From NCBI RefSeq assembly GCF_039673065.1, contig NZ_JBDJKW010000006.1:62001-126000 (forward strand): a DNA stretch of 64,000 bases, read 5' to 3'. Position numbers and translations under genes: made by a program. The first letter of the stretch is position 1. The number at the start of each line of letters is the position of its first letter. Of the stretch, positions 42,869-51,539 are shown piece after piece. The notes beneath the pieces are model-generated. The model saw only the letters and a list, made by a program, of their open reading frames with translations. It was not told where the DNA came from and searched no databases. Source of the DNA: Allobosea sp039673065. Its GTDB lineage: Bacteria > Pseudomonadota > Alphaproteobacteria > Rhizobiales > Beijerinckiaceae.

Positions 42869-43758
42869 GCTGCGCTCTCCCCGGCCGGCGCCGCCTTGGC
42901 CCGGCGTTCGCCCCGCCCCTTCGAGAAATGCCGTTCGAGGAAGAACTGGCCGACCTGCAGGATGGTGACCACCATCAGGTACCAGGCCGCCGCCACGATC
43001 AGCAGCTCGATCACCCGGGCATTGGCGTAATAGACCGTCTGCGCGTTGCGCAGGATCTCGGAGTACTGGATCACGCTGGCGATCGAGGTCAGCTTCACCA
43101 TGCTGATCACCTCGTTGCCGACCGGCGGAATGATGACGCGCATCGCCTGCGGCAGCACGATCCGGCGCAGCGTGGTCAGCCGCGTCATGCCGATCGCCTT
43201 GGCGGCCTCCGTCTGCCCGACATCGACCGACAGGATGCCGGAGCGCACCACCTCGGCGGTATAGGCGCCCTGGTTCATGCCGAGGCCGAGCAGCGTCGCC
43301 ATGAACGGGCCGATCACGTCGATCGTGCGCCATTCGACCACGCCGGGGATGCCGATCGTCGGGAAGACCAGCGCCAGGTTGAACCAGAGCAGCAGCTGCA
43401 GCAGCAGCGGCGTGCCGCGGAAGAACCAGATGTAGAGCAGCGCCACGCCGCGCAGCACCGGGTTCGGCGACATGTACATGATCGCGAACACCACGCCGAG
43501 CAGGATGCCGAGCGCCATGGCGCAGGCGGTCATGATCACCGTGTTGACCAGGCCCGAGAGGATGGCCGGGGCGGTGAAGAACTGGCGCACCACCTCCCAG
43601 GCGATCTGACCGTCGGCGAAAGCCTTCACGATCCAGGCCAGTACCAGCAGGATCAGCGCCGCGGCGACCCAGCGCCCGTAATAGCGGCGCGGCACGATGC
43701 GCAGCCCGGCGATCTCCCCGAGGCGACGCGGCGGTGGCGTCGTTGCGGCCTCGCTCAT
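42865..43758 (-). CDS. Polar amino-acid ABC transporter, permease
   Basis: The 297-aa permease has a long N-terminal cytosolic arm and about five helices. It carries the family motifs FFRGTPLLLQLLLWF and the EAA loop (VDVGQTEAAKAIGMTRLTTLRRIVLPQAMRVIIPP). Only one permease gene is present, so it would act as a homodimer. ATG 43758 overlaps the lyase stop by 4 nt, showing tight coupling between lyase and uptake. Confidence 0.93.
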   Translation of the reverse strand: MSEAATTPPPRRLGEIAGLRIVPRRYYGRWVAAALILLVLAWIVKAFADGQIAWEVVRQFFTAPAILSGLVNTVIMTACAMALGILLGVVFAIMYMSPNPVLRGVALLYIWFFRGTPLLLQLLLWFNLALVFPTIGIPGVVEWRTIDVIGPFMATLLGLGMNQGAYTAEVVRSGILSVDVGQTEAAKAIGMTRLTTLRRIVLPQAMRVIIPPVGNEVISMVKLTSIASVIQYSEILRNAQTVYYANARVIELLIVAAAWYLMVVTILQVGQFFLERHFSKGRGERRAKAAPAGESAA

Positions 43759-45170
43759 GCCCTGCGCTCCTTCGTCCAAGCCTCGAATTCCGCCAGCCGG
43801 TGGCGGAAGCGCGCGACCTGCTCGCGCACCCGCTCCGGCGCCGTGCCGCCATGGCCGCAGCGCGCGGCGACCGCCGCATCAAGCGTCAGCACCGCGCGCA
43901 CGTCTGCGTCGAGGCGCGGATCGATCGCGGCCAGCGCGGCGGGATCGAGATCCTCGAGCTCGCGGCCGGCCTCCTCGCAATGGCGCACCAGCGCGCCGGT
44001 GATCTCATGGGCCTCGGCGAAGGGCACGCCCTTGCGCGCCAGATAATCGGCCACCTCTGTCGCCAAGGCAAAACCCGCGCCGGCCTGCGCCCGCATTACC
44101 TCGGGCTTCGCCGCCATGGTCTCGACCAGCCCGGCGAAGGCCGGCAGCACCTCCGACAGCACGTCGACCGCGTCGAAGGCGGCACGCTTGTCCTCGGCGA
44201 GGTCACGGTTATAGGCCAGCGGCAGGCCCTTGAGCGCGCCCAGCATGGCGACGAGATCGCCGATGAGACGCGCCGCCCGCCCGCGCGATAGTTCGGCGAT
44301 GTCGGGGTTCTTCTTCTGCGGCATGATCGATGAGCCGGTGGCGAAGGCGTCGTCCAGCACCACCCAGCCGAACTGGCGCGAGGTCCACAGCGTGACCTCC
44401 TCGGCCAGCCGCGACAGGTTCGTCGCCAGCATCGCCGCGACGAACAGGAATTCCGCGACATGGTCGCGCGCACCGACAGCGTCGACGGAGTTCTCGCAAG
44501 GCCCGTCATAGCCCATCGCCGCGGCGCTGAGCTCGGGCCGCAGCGCGATCGCCGAGCCCGCCAGCGCCGCCGCGCCCAGTGGCGAGAGATTGGTACGCTT
44601 CTCCCAGTCCTGCAGGCGCGAGGCGTCGCGCGCCAGCGCCTGGCCATGCGCCATGAGCCAATGGCCGAAGGTCACCGGCTGGGCGCTCTGCAAATGGGTG
44701 AAGCCCGGGCAGACCGAGCCCGCATGCGCCTGCGACTGGTCGGCGATCGCCGCCAGCAGCGTGGCGAGCAGCCCGCCCAGCGCCCGCGCCTCCTCGCGCA
44801 GATAGAGCTTGAGATTGTTGGCGGCCTGGTCGTTGCGCGAGCGCCCGGCCCGCAGCTTGGCGCCCGTGGCACCGATCCGCGCCACCAGGACGCGCTCGAC
44901 GAAGGTGTGGATATCCTCGTCGCCGGGCCCCGGCGCCAGCGTGCCGGCCGCCACTTCCTGCGCGATGGCGTCCAGCGCCGCGGTGATGGCCTGCGACTCC
45001 GCGGCGGTGAGCAGCCCCGCGCGGGCGAGCTCGGCCGCATGAGCCTTGCCGCCGGCGATATCCTGCGCCGCGAGGCGGATGTGCGCGCCGGCCGCGCTGG
45101 ACAGGCGCATCATGCGCGGGTCCGGCGGCTTGCGGAAACGCCCGCCCCAGAGAAGAGTAGCCTGGCTCAT
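43755..45170 (-). CDS. argH: Argininosuccinate lyase family protein (paralogue-like)
   Basis: The 471-aa fumarase/aspartase-superfamily lyase has AGRSRNDQ (108-115), CPGFTHLQSAQPV (His159), SPLGAAALAGS and the signature GSSIMPQKKNPD (279-290). Several usual ASL positions differ: the VATD after RNDQ reads AANN, the SDRD motif reads GARD, and the PIDR-type segment reads IALRP. It heads an amino-acid ABC operon with a divergent LysR gene instead of lying with arginine genes. A catabolic C-N lyase acting on an imported succinyl-amine is therefore possible; standard ASL is the alternative. ATG 45170 follows GGAGAAC. Confidence 0.8.
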   Translation of the reverse strand: MSQATLLWGGRFRKPPDPRMMRLSSAAGAHIRLAAQDIAGGKAHAAELARAGLLTAAESQAITAALDAIAQEVAAGTLAPGPGDEDIHTFVERVLVARIGATGAKLRAGRSRNDQAANNLKLYLREEARALGGLLATLLAAIADQSQAHAGSVCPGFTHLQSAQPVTFGHWLMAHGQALARDASRLQDWEKRTNLSPLGAAALAGSAIALRPELSAAAMGYDGPCENSVDAVGARDHVAEFLFVAAMLATNLSRLAEEVTLWTSRQFGWVVLDDAFATGSSIMPQKKNPDIAELSRGRAARLIGDLVAMLGALKGLPLAYNRDLAEDKRAAFDAVDVLSEVLPAFAGLVETMAAKPEVMRAQAGAGFALATEVADYLARKGVPFAEAHEITGALVRHCEEAGRELEDLDPAALAAIDPRLDADVRAVLTLDAAVAARCGHGGTAPERVREQVARFRHRLAEFEAWTKERRA

Positions 45171-45218
45171 GAAGTTCTCCCGGCCGGACACTGCCCCTTG
45201 ACCCCGCGACCGGCAAAC

Positions 45219-45246
45219 GAAACGATCTCCTCGGGATAGTCGTTTC
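45219..45246. promoter_or_regulatory. Inverted repeat, likely LysR-type operator
   Basis: GAAACGA (45219-45225) and TCGTTTC (45240-45246) form a perfect 7-bp inverted repeat with a 14-nt spacer. It lies in the 87-nt divergent gap between the argH-like lyase and the LysR gene, 11 nt before the LysR start. The place and symmetry fit an autoregulatory LysR-family site. Confidence 0.6.
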
Positions 45247-45257
45247 AGGAATACCCT

Positions 45258-46187
45258 TTGACCCACCGCCCCCGCAGCCCGCGCGGCCCGCGCGGCCCGC
45301 TGCCCTCCACCACTGCGCTGCGGGCCTTCCTCGCCGTGGCGCGGTGGGGCTCGACCGCGCAGGCGGCCCGCGAGGTCAATCTGACCCAGAGCGCGGTCTC
45401 CAAGCAGATCCAGACGCTGGAGGAGCATCTCGGCACCACGCTGTTCGAGCGCAGCCCGACCGGGCTCAAGCCCACCGACGCCGGCGCGCTCTACCGCCCT
45501 TATGCCGAGGCGGCGATCGAGCAGATCGAGCGCGGGGCGCGCCGGCTCGCCGAGCGGGCGGCGCTGTCGCGGCCGATCCGCCTGCACATGCTCGCCATCG
45601 TCGGCGAGCGCTGGCTGATGGAGCGCTTCCCGCATTTCGCCGAGGCGCATCCCGGCATCGACGTGCAGTTCACCAATTTCGTCAGCGAGGTCGACATCGA
45701 GGAGGCCGATCTCGACATCGTCCACGGCGTCGGCCCCTGGCCCGGCCGCGACTCGCATTATCTCTTCGGCCGCGAGGTCGCGCTGGTCGCCGCCCCCTCG
45801 CTGCTGGAGCGCATGGGCGGTTTCGCACGGCCCGCCGACATCCAGACCATGACCCTGCTCCAGCATTTCCAGATGCCGGCCTACTGGGCGGAGTTCACCG
45901 AGGCGCACGGGCTGCGCGGCGCCGTGCCGGCCCATACCGTGCGCTACGGCTATTATTCGGTGATCATCCGCGCCGCCGTCGCCGGCCTCGGCCTGGCGCT
46001 GACACCGCGCTGCTTCGTCACCGAGGAACTGGCCTCGGGCGCGCTGGTCAATCCACTCGGCCTCGGCTTCGAGAGCGCCGCCGGCTGCTGGCTTACCGTC
46101 AATCCGCAGAGCCGCCAGAGTGCCGACCGCGACACGCTGCTGGCCTGGCTGAAGGCGGAGGCGCGCGACTTCGAGCGCAGCGCCTGA
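45258..46187 (+). CDS. LysR-family transcriptional regulator (GcvA-like)
   Basis: The 309-aa regulator has an N-terminal winged HTH (STTALRAFLAVARWGSTAQAAREVNLTQSAVSKQIQTLEEHLGTTLFER, about residues 17-65). A periplasmic-binding-like effector domain follows. The start is an unusual TTG at 45258, with AGGAA about 8 nt upstream; no ATG or GTG precedes the conserved HTH closely. It is divergent from the lyase/ABC operon and is its most likely regulator. Confidence 0.9.
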   Translation: MTHRPRSPRGPRGPLPSTTALRAFLAVARWGSTAQAAREVNLTQSAVSKQIQTLEEHLGTTLFERSPTGLKPTDAGALYRPYAEAAIEQIERGARRLAERAALSRPIRLHMLAIVGERWLMERFPHFAEAHPGIDVQFTNFVSEVDIEEADLDIVHGVGPWPGRDSHYLFGREVALVAAPSLLERMGGFARPADIQTMTLLQHFQMPAYWAEFTEAHGLRGAVPAHTVRYGYYSVIIRAAVAGLGLALTPRCFVTEELASGALVNPLGLGFESAAGCWLTVNPQSRQSADRDTLLAWLKAEARDFERSA

Positions 46188-46284
46188 GCGGCGCAGTCTT
46201 CGGCGCGAGAAGTGGTTTCCACCGGCCGCGGCGATGCTGTAGACCCGCCGAAGCTTCCCCTGCCTGCCCGATGGCGAAGGCCCG

Positions 46285-47178
46285 ATGCGCATTGCCGTGA
46301 CCGGACGGACCGGACAGGTCGTCCAATCCCTGATCCAGCGCGGCCCGCAGGCCGGCGCGACCGTGATCGCGATCGGCCGCCCCGCGCTCGACCTGGCGTG
46401 GCCGGACGGCGTGCTCGCCGCGCTGGCGGAAGCCCGGCCCGACTGCATCGTCAACGCCGCCGCCTATACCGCCGTCGACAAGGCCGAGTCGGACGAGGAG
46501 CTGGCGATGGCGGTCAATGCCGAGGGCGCCGGCGCGGTGGCTGCCGCCGCCCGCCAGCTCGGCGTGCCCGTGATCCAGATCTCGACCGACTACGTCTTCG
46601 ACGGCGCCCTGCCCCGCCCCTGGCGCGAGGACGACGCGACCGGCCCGCTCGGCGCCTATGGCCGCTCCAAGCTCGCCGGCGAGCGGGCGGTCGCGGCGGC
46701 GCATGCGGACCACGTCATCCTGCGCACCGCCTGGGTCTACAGCCCCTTCGGCCAGAATTTCGTGCGCACCATGCTGCGGCTGGCGCGGACGCGCGAGGAG
46801 ATCGGCGTGGTCGCCGACCAGATCGGCTCGCCCACCGCAGCAACCGATCTCGCCGATGCGATCCTCTCCGTCGCGGCCGGTTTGGTGGCGCGACCGGGCG
46901 ACGGCATCCTGCGCGGCGTCTTCCATGCCGCCGGCGGCGGCGAGGCGAGCTGGGCCGATCTGGCGCGCGCCGTCTTCGCCGCCTCGCGGGCGATCGGCGG
47001 CCCCGCGGCCGCGGTACGGGCGATCGGCACCGCCGACTATCCGACGCCGGCACGGCGGCCGGCCAGTTCGAGGCTCGATTGCGGCCTGCTGGCGCAGCGC
47101 CACGGCGTCGCCCTGCCGCCATGGCGCGACTCGCTCGGCCCCTGCGTCGCGGCGCTCCTGGCCGGCGGCGAAGTCTGA
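46285..47178 (+). CDS. rfbD: dTDP-4-dehydrorhamnose reductase
   Basis: The 297-aa SDR-type enzyme makes dTDP-L-rhamnose. It has the Rossmann start MRIAVTGRTGQVVQSL, VNAAAYTAVDKAESDEE, the ISTDYVFDG catalytic region, YGRSKLAGERAV (YxxxK) and RTAWVYSPFGQNFV. Followed 13 nt later by rfbA. rfbB and rfbC are not in the window. Confidence 0.93.
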   Translation: MRIAVTGRTGQVVQSLIQRGPQAGATVIAIGRPALDLAWPDGVLAALAEARPDCIVNAAAYTAVDKAESDEELAMAVNAEGAGAVAAAARQLGVPVIQISTDYVFDGALPRPWREDDATGPLGAYGRSKLAGERAVAAAHADHVILRTAWVYSPFGQNFVRTMLRLARTREEIGVVADQIGSPTAATDLADAILSVAAGLVARPGDGILRGVFHAAGGGEASWADLARAVFAASRAIGGPAAAVRAIGTADYPTPARRPASSRLDCGLLAQRHGVALPPWRDSLGPCVAALLAGGEV

Positions 47179-47191
47179 AGGAGGCTTTCCG

Positions 47192-48070
47192 GTGAAAGGC
47201 ATCATCCTGGCCGGCGGCAGCGGCACGCGGCTCCATCCGATGACGATGGTGACGTCGAAGCAGCTTCTGCCCATCTACGACAAGCCGATGATCTACTACC
47301 CGCTCTCGACGCTGATGCTCGCCGGCATCCGCGAGATCCTGATCATCGCCACGCCTGAGGACGCGCCGCGCTTCGAGGCGCTGTTCGGCAATGGCGAACG
47401 CTGGGGCCTGAAGCTCTCCTATGCGGTGCAGCCCCGGCCGGAGGGCCTGGCGCAGGCCTATCATATCGGCGCGGATTTCGTGGCGGGCGGTCCCTCGGCC
47501 CTGATCCTCGGCGACAATCTCTATTATGGCGACGGGCTGACGCAGGTGCTGCGCCGCGCCGCCGGCCGCGGCGAAGGCGCCACCGTCTTCGCCTACCGCG
47601 TCAGCGATCCCGAGCGCTATGGCGTGGTCGAGTTCGACGCCCAGGGCACGGCCCTCTCGATCGAGGAGAAGCCGCAGCGGCCGCGCTCGCACTGGGCTGT
47701 GACGGGGCTGTATTTCTACGACGCGCAGGTGGTCGAGATCGCCCGCGGCCTCAAGCCCTCGGCGCGCGGCGAGCTGGAGATCACCGACGTCAACCTCGCC
47801 TATCTCGAGCGTGGCCAGCTCGGCGTCGAGCGGCTGGGGCGTGGCTATGCCTGGCTCGACACCGGCACGCCGGATTCGCTGGTCGAGGCCTCGGAGTTCG
47901 TGCGCACGCTGGAGCGGCGCCAGGGCTTCCGCATCGCCTGCCCGGAGGAGATCGCCTTCGACAATGGCTGGATCGACCGGGCGCAGCTGACCGAGCTCGG
48001 CCGGGCCCTCGCCAAGAGCGGCTACGGCCAGTACCTGCTCGGCATCGCCGAGCGGGCGGACATGCGCTGA
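47192..48070 (+). CDS. rfbA: Glucose-1-phosphate thymidylyltransferase
   Basis: The 292-aa nucleotidyltransferase makes dTDP-glucose. It has KGIILAGGSGTRLHPMT, SKQLLPIYDKPMIYYPLSTLMLAGI, LILGDNLYYGDGL, VVEFDAQGTALSIEEKP, LEITDVN and WLDTGTPDSLVEAS, all standard. The start is GTG 47192 with GGAGG upstream. Together with rfbD it serves surface polysaccharide synthesis. Confidence 0.95.
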   Translation: MKGIILAGGSGTRLHPMTMVTSKQLLPIYDKPMIYYPLSTLMLAGIREILIIATPEDAPRFEALFGNGERWGLKLSYAVQPRPEGLAQAYHIGADFVAGGPSALILGDNLYYGDGLTQVLRRAAGRGEGATVFAYRVSDPERYGVVEFDAQGTALSIEEKPQRPRSHWAVTGLYFYDAQVVEIARGLKPSARGELEITDVNLAYLERGQLGVERLGRGYAWLDTGTPDSLVEASEFVRTLERRQGFRIACPEEIAFDNGWIDRAQLTELGRALAKSGYGQYLLGIAERADMR

Positions 48071-48183
48071 CGCCGCTTTCGTTCGGCGCGGGAAGCGCTC
48101 ATGCTCAGCCTGCCGCGGGCGGGCCCGGCGCGACGAGACGCGCGCGGGCCGGCGGCGAGGACACGCTTCGGGATCCCTGACCC

Positions 48184-49596
48184 ATGACCATCACAGCCAT
48201 CGTCCCCGACCGGCCGCGGCATCCCGCGCTCGACGGCCTCGTCGCGCAGTTGCAGGACCTGCTCGGTCCGCGCTGCACCAGCGCCGCCAGCGAGCGCGAG
48301 CATCACGGCCACGGCGAATCCTACCATCCGACGCAAGCCCCCGACGTGGTCTGCTATGCGCTGACCACGGAAGAGGTCAGCCGCATCCTGGCGCTCTGCC
48401 ACGCGGCGAAGGTTCCGGTCGTGCCCTTCGGCGGCGGCACCTCGCTGGAAGGCCATGTCGCGGCCTTGCAGGGCGGCGTCTGCGTCGATCTTTCGCGCAT
48501 GACCGGGATCGTGCGCGTCAACGCCGAGGACCTCGACTGCACGGTCGAGGCCGGCGTCCGCCGCAAGCAGCTGAACGAGTATCTGCGCGATACCGGCCTG
48601 TTCTTCCCGGTCGATCCCGGCGCCGACGCCACCATCGGCGGCATGGCGGCGACGCGGGCCTCCGGCACCAATGCGGTGCGCTACGGCACGATGAAGGACA
48701 ATGTGCTGGCGCTCACCGTGGTGCTCGCCGACGGCACGGTGGTGAAGACCGGCGGGCGCGCCCGCAAATCCTCCGCCGGCTACGACCTGACGCGGCTCTT
48801 CGTCGGCTCGGAAGGCACGCTCGGCATCATCACCGAGGTGACGCTGCGGCTCTTCGGCATTCCCGAGGCGAGCGCCGTCGCGGTCTGCTCCTTCCCGGAC
48901 GTCGAGGCGGCGGTCTCCTGCGCCATCGAGACGATCCAGTGCGGCATCCCGGTCGCGCGCGTCGAGCTGGTCGACGAGACCTGCATCCGCGCGATCAACA
49001 CCTACAACAACTTGTCCTATCCCGAGACGACGACGCTGTTCATCGAGTTCCACGGCACGGCCGACGGGGTGGCGCAGCAGGCGGCGATGATGAGCGCCAT
49101 CGCCGAGGGCCATGGCGGCAGCGGCTGGCGCGAGGCCGCCAGCGCCGAGGAGCGCACGAAGCTCTGGCAGGCCCGCCACAACCTGCACTACGCGCTGCTC
49201 GGCCTGCGCCCGGGCTCGAGCAGCTGGGGCACCGACACCTGCGTGCCGATCTCGCAGCTCGCCACCTGCATCGGCGAGATCCGCCGGCACGCCAAGGACG
49301 CGCCCTTCCCCGTCGTGGCGCTCGGCCATGTCGGCGACGGCAATTTCCACATGGGCTTCCACATCCGCATGGATTCGCCCGAGGAGATCCGCGAGGCCGA
49401 GCGGCTGAACACCCTGCTGGTCGAGCGCGCCATCGATCTCGGCGGCACCTGCACCGGCGAGCACGGCCTCGGCTACGGCAAGGTGAAGTTCCTGCGCCGC
49501 GAATATGGCGACGAGGCTGTCGCGGTGATGCGCCAGATCAAGCAGGCACTCGACCCGGACAATCTGATGAACCCGGGCAAGGTCCTGCCGGACTGA
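48184..49596 (+). CDS. FAD-linked D-lactate dehydrogenase-like oxidase
   Basis: The 470-aa flavoprotein has a PCMH-type FAD domain (VPVVPFGGGTSLEGHVAAL; FPVDPGADATIGGMAATRASGTNAVRYGT; LFVGSEGTLGIITEVTLRL). A C-terminal FAD-oxidase domain has VALGHVGDGNFHMGF and GTCTGEHGLGYGK, with metal-ligand histidines. This matches the D-lactate dehydrogenase (cytochrome)/GlcD group. It would oxidise a D-2-hydroxy acid and pass electrons to the respiratory chain. Confidence 0.9.
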   Translation: MTITAIVPDRPRHPALDGLVAQLQDLLGPRCTSAASEREHHGHGESYHPTQAPDVVCYALTTEEVSRILALCHAAKVPVVPFGGGTSLEGHVAALQGGVCVDLSRMTGIVRVNAEDLDCTVEAGVRRKQLNEYLRDTGLFFPVDPGADATIGGMAATRASGTNAVRYGTMKDNVLALTVVLADGTVVKTGGRARKSSAGYDLTRLFVGSEGTLGIITEVTLRLFGIPEASAVAVCSFPDVEAAVSCAIETIQCGIPVARVELVDETCIRAINTYNNLSYPETTTLFIEFHGTADGVAQQAAMMSAIAEGHGGSGWREAASAEERTKLWQARHNLHYALLGLRPGSSSWGTDTCVPISQLATCIGEIRRHAKDAPFPVVALGHVGDGNFHMGFHIRMDSPEEIREAERLNTLLVERAIDLGGTCTGEHGLGYGKVKFLRREYGDEAVAVMRQIKQALDPDNLMNPGKVLPD

Positions 49597-49688
49597 CGCC
49601 GGCCTGCAGCCCGCCATCTCTGCACGGAGCCGGCAGCGCCCGCTTCAGGTCATGAGAAGCGCACCGCTTGCGGGGCGCGACGCCGGCC

Positions 49689-50183
49689 TCAGTTGCCGCC
49701 GTCCGGCAGGCGCGGCAGCGGCAGGAACGCGACGCCTTCCTCGTGCAGCATGCGCGCATCCTCCAGCGAGGCCTCGCCATAGATCGCGCGGCTCTCGCTC
49801 TCGCCGTGATGGATCTTCAGCGCCTCGTCGGCGAAGCGCTTGCCGACATGCTCCGCGCTCTGCGCCACATGGGCGTGCAGCGCCCCGATCATCGCCCGCA
49901 GCGCCTTCTCGCGCTCGCCGATCAGCGCCACAGGCTGCGTCGGCTCGGCCGGAACGGGCGCCGCGGCAGGCTCCGCCGCAGGCGGCACGGCAGCGCCGCG
50001 CCCGCGGCGCTCATGGTCGGTGCGCGCCACGGCCGGGGCCATCACCGCGCGCTCGACCCGCGGGCTGTCGCAGACCGGGCAGGTCACCAGGCCGCGCTGC
50101 GCCTGCTCCTCGAAGCCCGACGAATTCGCGAACCAGCTCTCGAAGGCGTGGCCCGTATCGCAGATCAGGGAATAGCGGATCAT
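49689..50183 (-). CDS. DUF1178 family zinc-ribbon protein
   Basis: The 164-aa protein starts MIRYSLICDTGHAFESWF and has CPVCDS around residue 38, the CxxxH...CPxC ribbon of DUF1178. The middle is Ala/Pro-rich and the C-terminal half is a conserved helical region (HVAQSAEHVGKRFADEALKIHHGE ... AIYGEAS ... FLPLPRLPD). The function is unknown. It is last in comF-grxC-nitrilase-DUF1178, an order often seen in Hyphomicrobiales. Confidence 0.85.
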   Translation of the reverse strand: MIRYSLICDTGHAFESWFANSSGFEEQAQRGLVTCPVCDSPRVERAVMAPAVARTDHERRGRGAAVPPAAEPAAAPVPAEPTQPVALIGEREKALRAMIGALHAHVAQSAEHVGKRFADEALKIHHGESESRAIYGEASLEDARMLHEEGVAFLPLPRLPDGGN

Positions 50184-50334
50184 CTCGTCACGAAACCCGT
50201 AGGCCGCGCCGACCGCCCCGCGTGAACGGGGTGGTCGCCGGCACGGCCTCTCTCGCCATGCGCCTGGGAAGCGCACCGGCAGGCGACATAGGGGGCGGGG
50301 CGATCGCCCGCAAGCCGCGCCGGACCGGGGCGCT

Positions 50335-51222
50335 TCATTCCGCCGCGTCGTGGCGGGGACGCTCGGCCCGCGCGATGGTGACGCGCGGCGAACGGCCATG
50401 GCGCAGCGAGGGCACGCGGGCCCGCGCCTGCGCCACCAGCGCGGTATCGATCTCGGCCATGACCACACCCGGCTCGTTGCCGGCCTCGGCGAGCACGCGC
50501 CCCCAGGGGTCGACGATGATCGAATGGCCGTAGCTCTCGCGCCCGTCCTCGTGCAGTCCGCCCTGCGCCGCCGACATCATGAAGGCGCCGTTCTCGATCG
50601 CCCGCGCCCGCTGCAGCACCTGCCAGTGCGCCTCGCCGGTCTGGCGGGTGAAGCAGGCCGGCCCGGTCAGCATGAAGGCGCCGGCCTCGGCCTCGGCCCG
50701 GTAGAGATAGGGGAAGCGGACATCGTAGCAGATCGATAGCCCGACCAGCCCCCAGGGCGTCTCGACCAGCACCGCCCGGTCGCCACCGGTGAAGGTGTTG
50801 GACTCGCGCCAGGTCTCACCGTTCGGCAGGTCGACGTCGAAGAGATGCACCTTGTCGTAGCGCGCCGCGATCGTGCCCTCGGGGTCGATCACATAGGCGC
50901 GGTTGGCGATCTTCTCGCCATCGGCGACCGAGAGCGAGCCGATATGCAGCCAGATCTTGGCGTCGCGTGCCGTCTCGCGCAGCCCGGCGAGCACCGCGTG
51001 CGCCTCCTCCGTCTGGGTCAGCTCGCGCATGCGCTTGGTGTCGCGCTCGCAGAGATTGGTGACCTCCGGCGTCTGCACGAACTGCGCGCCCGCAGTCGCC
51101 GCCTCGCGGATCATGCGGATCGCGTCGTCGCGGTTGCGCAGCGGGTCGCGCGTCGCGCGCATCTGCACGCAGGCCGCACGGAAGACCGCATCGGGGCCGG
51201 CGCCGGCCGTCGATCGTGTCAT
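50335..51222 (-). CDS. Carbon-nitrogen hydrolase (nitrilase superfamily, Nit2-like)
   Basis: The 295-aa amidase has the catalytic triad in order: Glu in QFVQTPEV, Lys in RYDKVHLFDVDLPNG, and Cys in VGLSICYDVRFPYLYR. The overall match is to the Nit1/Nit2 branch, whose members hydrolyse deaminated glutathione or omega-amides. The adjacent glutaredoxin gene (15-nt gap) fits a glutathione-repair role, but that is inference. Confidence 0.9.
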   Translation of the reverse strand: MTRSTAGAGPDAVFRAACVQMRATRDPLRNRDDAIRMIREAATAGAQFVQTPEVTNLCERDTKRMRELTQTEEAHAVLAGLRETARDAKIWLHIGSLSVADGEKIANRAYVIDPEGTIAARYDKVHLFDVDLPNGETWRESNTFTGGDRAVLVETPWGLVGLSICYDVRFPYLYRAEAEAGAFMLTGPACFTRQTGEAHWQVLQRARAIENGAFMMSAAQGGLHEDGRESYGHSIIVDPWGRVLAEAGNEPGVVMAEIDTALVAQARARVPSLRHGRSPRVTIARAERPRHDAAE

Positions 51223-51237
51223 CGCTTCCGTCCTCCC

Positions 51238-51495
51238 TCAGGCCGCCAGCAGCGCGTCGAGCTCGCCGCGCGCCTCGAGCGCGTGCAGATCGTCCGAGCC
51301 GCCGACATGACGGTCGCCGATGAAGATCTGCGGCACCGAGGTCCGCCCGCCGGCACGCTCGGTCATCGCCTTGCGCAGCTCCGGCTGGCCGTCGACGCCG
51401 ATCTCCTCGAAGGCGACGCCCTTCTTCGTCAGCAGCGCCTTGGCCGCGTGGCAATACGGGCACCAGCCCGTGGTGTAGATCGTGACCTTCGGCAT
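51238..51495 (-). CDS. grxC: Glutaredoxin 3
   Basis: The 85-aa dithiol glutaredoxin has TTGWCPYCHAAKALL (active-site CPYC), the TSVPQIFIGDRHVGGSDDL glutathione-binding loop and a short C-terminal helix. It reduces protein disulfides with glutathione. It lies 44 nt after comF and 15 nt before the nitrilase. Confidence 0.95.
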   Translation of the reverse strand: MPKVTIYTTGWCPYCHAAKALLTKKGVAFEEIGVDGQPELRKAMTERAGGRTSVPQIFIGDRHVGGSDDLHALEARGELDALLAA

Positions 51496-51539
51496 CGGCG
51501 TATCGTCCTGCTTGCGATGCCTTGGACTATAGGCGCGGC

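Noticed and set aside
45171..46454. Extension of the argH-like frame upstream to 46454
   Set aside because: The extension is antisense to the LysR gene and low in protein-like character; the conserved lyase start at 45170 has its own GGAG site.
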